NCBI GenBank assembly: GCA_011372345.1
Contig: DRTC01000606.1
Coordinates: 1-7,013, forward strand
DNA length: 7,013 nucleotides
Direction: 5' to 3'
Source: Candidatus Cloacimonadota bacterium
GTDB taxonomy: Bacteria > Cloacimonadota > Cloacimonadia > Cloacimonadales > TCS61
The translations under genes were made by a program, and so were the position numbers. The notes under the pieces are model-generated. The model searched no databases and was not told the DNA's origin. It saw nothing but the letters and a program-made list of their open reading frames with translations. Below are positions 5,389 through 7,013 of the stretch, piece by piece (position 1 is the stretch's first letter; each line of letters opens with the position of its first letter).

Positions 5389-6771
5389 ATGCAGGAAGAA
5401 CTAAAAAAAATCCCAGGAGTTGATAAACTTCTTAATTTATCTGAAATAAGAAAATTAGAAACAAAATACGGAAAAGAACTAATTACTTTTTCCATCCGAC
5501 AGGTTTTAAAAAAATTAAGAGAACAAGTTCAGAGCGGCAAAAAAGCTGATAAAATAGAAATAATTCTGGAAAACATCAAAATCCAAATTTCAAAAATTGC
5601 TGAAAAGTCATTAAAACCGATGATCAATGCAACCGGAATCGTTTTGCATACAAATCTGGGAAGAGCACCTCTCGGAAAAGAAATTATGAGAGAATTAGAA
5701 CCTATAATTTGCAGATATTCCAATCTTGAATTCAATCTGAAAACCGGTAAACGAGGACAACGCAATTCTCATATTTCAAATTTAATAAAATTCATCACCA
5801 AAGCGGAAGATGCAGTTGTCGTGAATAACAATGCTGCTGGAGTGATGCTCTGTTTGAAAACTTTTGCGGAAGGAAAAGAAGTAATAATTTCGAGAGGAGA
5901 ATTGATCGAGATCGGAGGTTCGTTCCGCATTCCGGAAATTATGGCAGCCAGCGGAGCAAAAATGGTCGAAGTCGGAGCAACTAACCGGACTCGTATTTCC
6001 GATTATGAAAAAGCGATTACTCCAAATACAAAAATGATCTTCAAAGCTCATAAATCCAACTATTTCATCGGAGGATTTACTGAAGAAGTCAAGATCACAG
6101 AACTTTCCCATTTAGCAAAAAAACACTCCTTGCTTTTTGTTTATGATCTTGGTTCCGGACTTTTGCGAAAACCTGACGGATTGCCTTTGGAAAAAGAACC
6201 GGATGTCAGAAGCAGTTTGGAAGCAGGAGCAGATATAGTTACTTTCAGTGGAGATAAACTTCTCGGAGGACCTCAATCTGGATTAATTGTCGGCAGGAAA
6301 AAATATATTTCAAAAATTGCCAAAGCTTCCATGATGCGAGCGTTACGAGTTGGTAAGATGACAATTGCAGCTTTGTATTCCGTAATTTCCTGGTATTTGA
6401 AAGATGAAACTATAAAACAGAACATTCCAATTTTCCAGATGTTAAATCGAGATACAAAGGAATTAGAAAGACTCGCAGAAAAACTTTCAGCAGAAGTTGA
6501 AAGTTTCAATATCAAAACAAAAATCATCAAAAGTAAAGCTCATTGTGGGGGAGGAACATTACCGGAATTGATCATAGATAGTTTTGCTGTGCAGATAATC
6601 CCGAATAAAACAGATATTAAATTTGCAGAAAGAGTTTTCAATAAACTTCTCAAAAATGAAATTCCAATTCTGGGAATTTTAAGAGAAGGAAATTTGCTTT
6701 TCGATGTTTTGAGTATTTTTGAGGATGATATTCCGTTTATTGCTGAAAGTCTAAATAGAGTCCTTCCTTAA
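5389..6771 (+). CDS. selA: L-seryl-tRNA(Sec) selenium transferase (selenocysteine synthase)
   Basis: 460 residues, close to the 463 of E. coli SelA, so complete. The cytosolic PLP enzyme converts Ser-tRNA(Sec) to Sec-tRNA(Sec) using selenophosphate; known SelA is a homodecamer. What is seen: the N-terminal IPGVDKLLN; NATGIVLHTNLGRAPLG (80-96); YSNLEFNLKTGKRGQRN (110-126); NNNAAGVMLCL (146-156); ISRGELIEIGGSFRIPEIM (167-185); the PLP site TFSGDKLLGGPQSG, with Lys290 matching the Schiff-base lysine (Lys295 in E. coli); MMRALRVGKM (315-324); and the late CGGGTLPE (386-393). Arg92, Arg317 and Arg320 sit where the selenium-donor-binding arginines of Aquifex SelA (86, 312, 315) are expected; this mapping is by eye. 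The gene stands alone here, diverging from the transglutaminase operon. selB, the tRNA(Sec) gene and selD are not seen, so they should be elsewhere. A taurine/serine-type or archaeal SelA-like paralogue is unlikely, given the full set of signatures. Confidence 0.97.
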   Translation: MQEELKKIPGVDKLLNLSEIRKLETKYGKELITFSIRQVLKKLREQVQSGKKADKIEIILENIKIQISKIAEKSLKPMINATGIVLHTNLGRAPLGKEIMRELEPIICRYSNLEFNLKTGKRGQRNSHISNLIKFITKAEDAVVVNNNAAGVMLCLKTFAEGKEVIISRGELIEIGGSFRIPEIMAASGAKMVEVGATNRTRISDYEKAITPNTKMIFKAHKSNYFIGGFTEEVKITELSHLAKKHSLLFVYDLGSGLLRKPDGLPLEKEPDVRSSLEAGADIVTFSGDKLLGGPQSGLIVGRKKYISKIAKASMMRALRVGKMTIAALYSVISWYLKDETIKQNIPIFQMLNRDTKELERLAEKLSAEVESFNIKTKIIKSKAHCGGGTLPELIIDSFAVQIIPNKTDIKFAERVFNKLLKNEIPILGILREGNLLFDVLSIFEDDIPFIAESLNRVLP

Positions 6772-6850
6772 ACTCCTGAAAATGTTAATTCGGTTTTGGA
6801 AGAATCATGAGAGATTTATCCGCAAATAGAAATTGTGGGGAAGTTGAGGA

Positions 6851-6950
6851 ATTAAAGATAACTCCATAAATATTATTGATAAAGAACTTTACGAAAATTA
6901 TCTTCAAAGAATTTCTCTTAAAGCATTTTCGTAAAGTTTTATTAAAGATA
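6851..6950. repeat. 10-bp direct repeat ATTAAAGATA flanking an inverted repeat
   Basis: ATTAAAGATA occurs at 6851-6860 and again at 6941-6950, exactly 90 bases apart. The pair brackets the inverted repeat at 6885-6938. The right copy follows the right arm by two bases; the left copy lies 24 bases before the left arm. It could be two copies of a regulator site before the gene at 6972, or chance in AT-rich DNA. Confidence 0.4.
6885..6938. repeat. 14-bp perfect inverted repeat with 26-base loop between selA and the next gene
   Basis: AACTTTACGAAAAT at 6885-6898 is the exact reverse complement of ATTTTCGTAAAGTT at 6925-6938. In RNA, a G-U and an A-U pair extend the stem outward to 6883-6940. The loop (6899-6924) is itself A/T-rich. 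The right arm is followed by TTATT, so it might act as a weak selA terminator 113 bases past the stop. However, the long loop and the mere three G:C pairs argue against a standard intrinsic terminator. A regulator site or leader hairpin for the gene at 6972 is an alternative. Confidence 0.65.
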
Positions 6951-6960
6951 AGAGAGATAA

Positions 6961-6966
6961 AAGGAG
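6961..6966 (+). promoter_or_regulatory. Strong ribosome binding site of the last, partial gene
   Basis: AAGGAG, five bases before the ATG at 6972, followed by a second purine run (AAGG). This is the best Shine-Dalgarno match in the window and is the main reason to accept the short reading frame after it as a real gene start. Confidence 0.75.
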
Positions 6967-6971
6967 AAGGC

Positions 6972-7013
6972 ATGTCTTTAAAAAAGATTCTTTTTTTCAT
7001 AACAATTATTATC
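6972..7013 (+). CDS. N-terminal start of an exported or membrane protein, cut by the window end
   Basis: Fourteen codons, MSLKKILFFITIII, are open to the last base. Two lysines followed by an unbroken hydrophobic run form the N-region and start of an H-region of a signal peptide, or a first transmembrane helix. It is 200 bases after selA on the same strand, so it probably has its own control region rather than being tightly joined to selA. Nothing can be said of its function. Confidence 0.65.
   Translation, partial: MSLKKILFFITIII

Noticed and set aside
6883..6942. Standard intrinsic terminator of selA
   Set aside because: The loop is 26 bases, the stem has only three G:C pairs, and the T-run after it is short and interrupted; kept as an inverted repeat of unknown role.
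6785..7000. Minus-strand reading frame of 71 codons
   Set aside because: No Shine-Dalgarno site before its start, no recognisable domain. It crosses the inverted repeat and lies opposite a well-supported gene start at 6972.

Overview
The window is AT-rich and holds two long leftward genes, one long rightward gene, and the cut-off ends of two further genes. The style of the proteins suggests an uncultured or little-studied member of the Bacteroidota/FCB assemblage (for example Cloacimonadota-like). They are rich in Lys, Ile, Glu and Phe. They include a TPR histidine kinase, a large secreted transglutaminase-fold protein and a free-standing four-helix-bundle (23S rRNA IVS-type) protein. This placement is inference from protein style only and is weak.

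Left part, minus strand (5154 down to 1): an 862-residue exported transglutaminase-like protein (2566-5154) overlaps by one base, in a TAATG junction, with a 771-residue hybrid of periplasmic TPR repeats and a cytoplasmic histidine kinase (251-2566). After the kinase stop comes a 77-bp array of degenerate heptamers (161-237). Just beyond it is the start of a four-helix-bundle protein gene (133 to 1) that runs off the window. No response regulator is visible, so the kinase is an orphan here. The overlap suggests that the transglutaminase-like protein and the TPR sensor are made together and perhaps work together at the cell envelope.

Middle (5155-5388): a 234-bp divergent intergenic region with good ribosome binding sites on both sides, a near-perfect 20-bp palindrome and only weak promoter matches.

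Right part, plus strand: a complete selA (5389-6771), encoding L-seryl-tRNA(Sec) selenium transferase with its PLP lysine and predicted selenium-donor arginines intact. This implies that the organism makes selenocysteine, although selB, selC and selD are not in the window. After a 200-bp gap with a 14-bp perfect inverted repeat, a new gene starts at 6972 with a strong Shine-Dalgarno site and a signal-peptide-like N-terminus, and is cut by the window end.

I see no clearly new defence or mobile system. The least ordinary items are the heptamer array next to the four-helix-bundle gene, the coupled transglutaminase/TPR-kinase pair with a degenerate catalytic triad and a CXXC-less thioredoxin-like tail, and the inverted repeat before the last gene.
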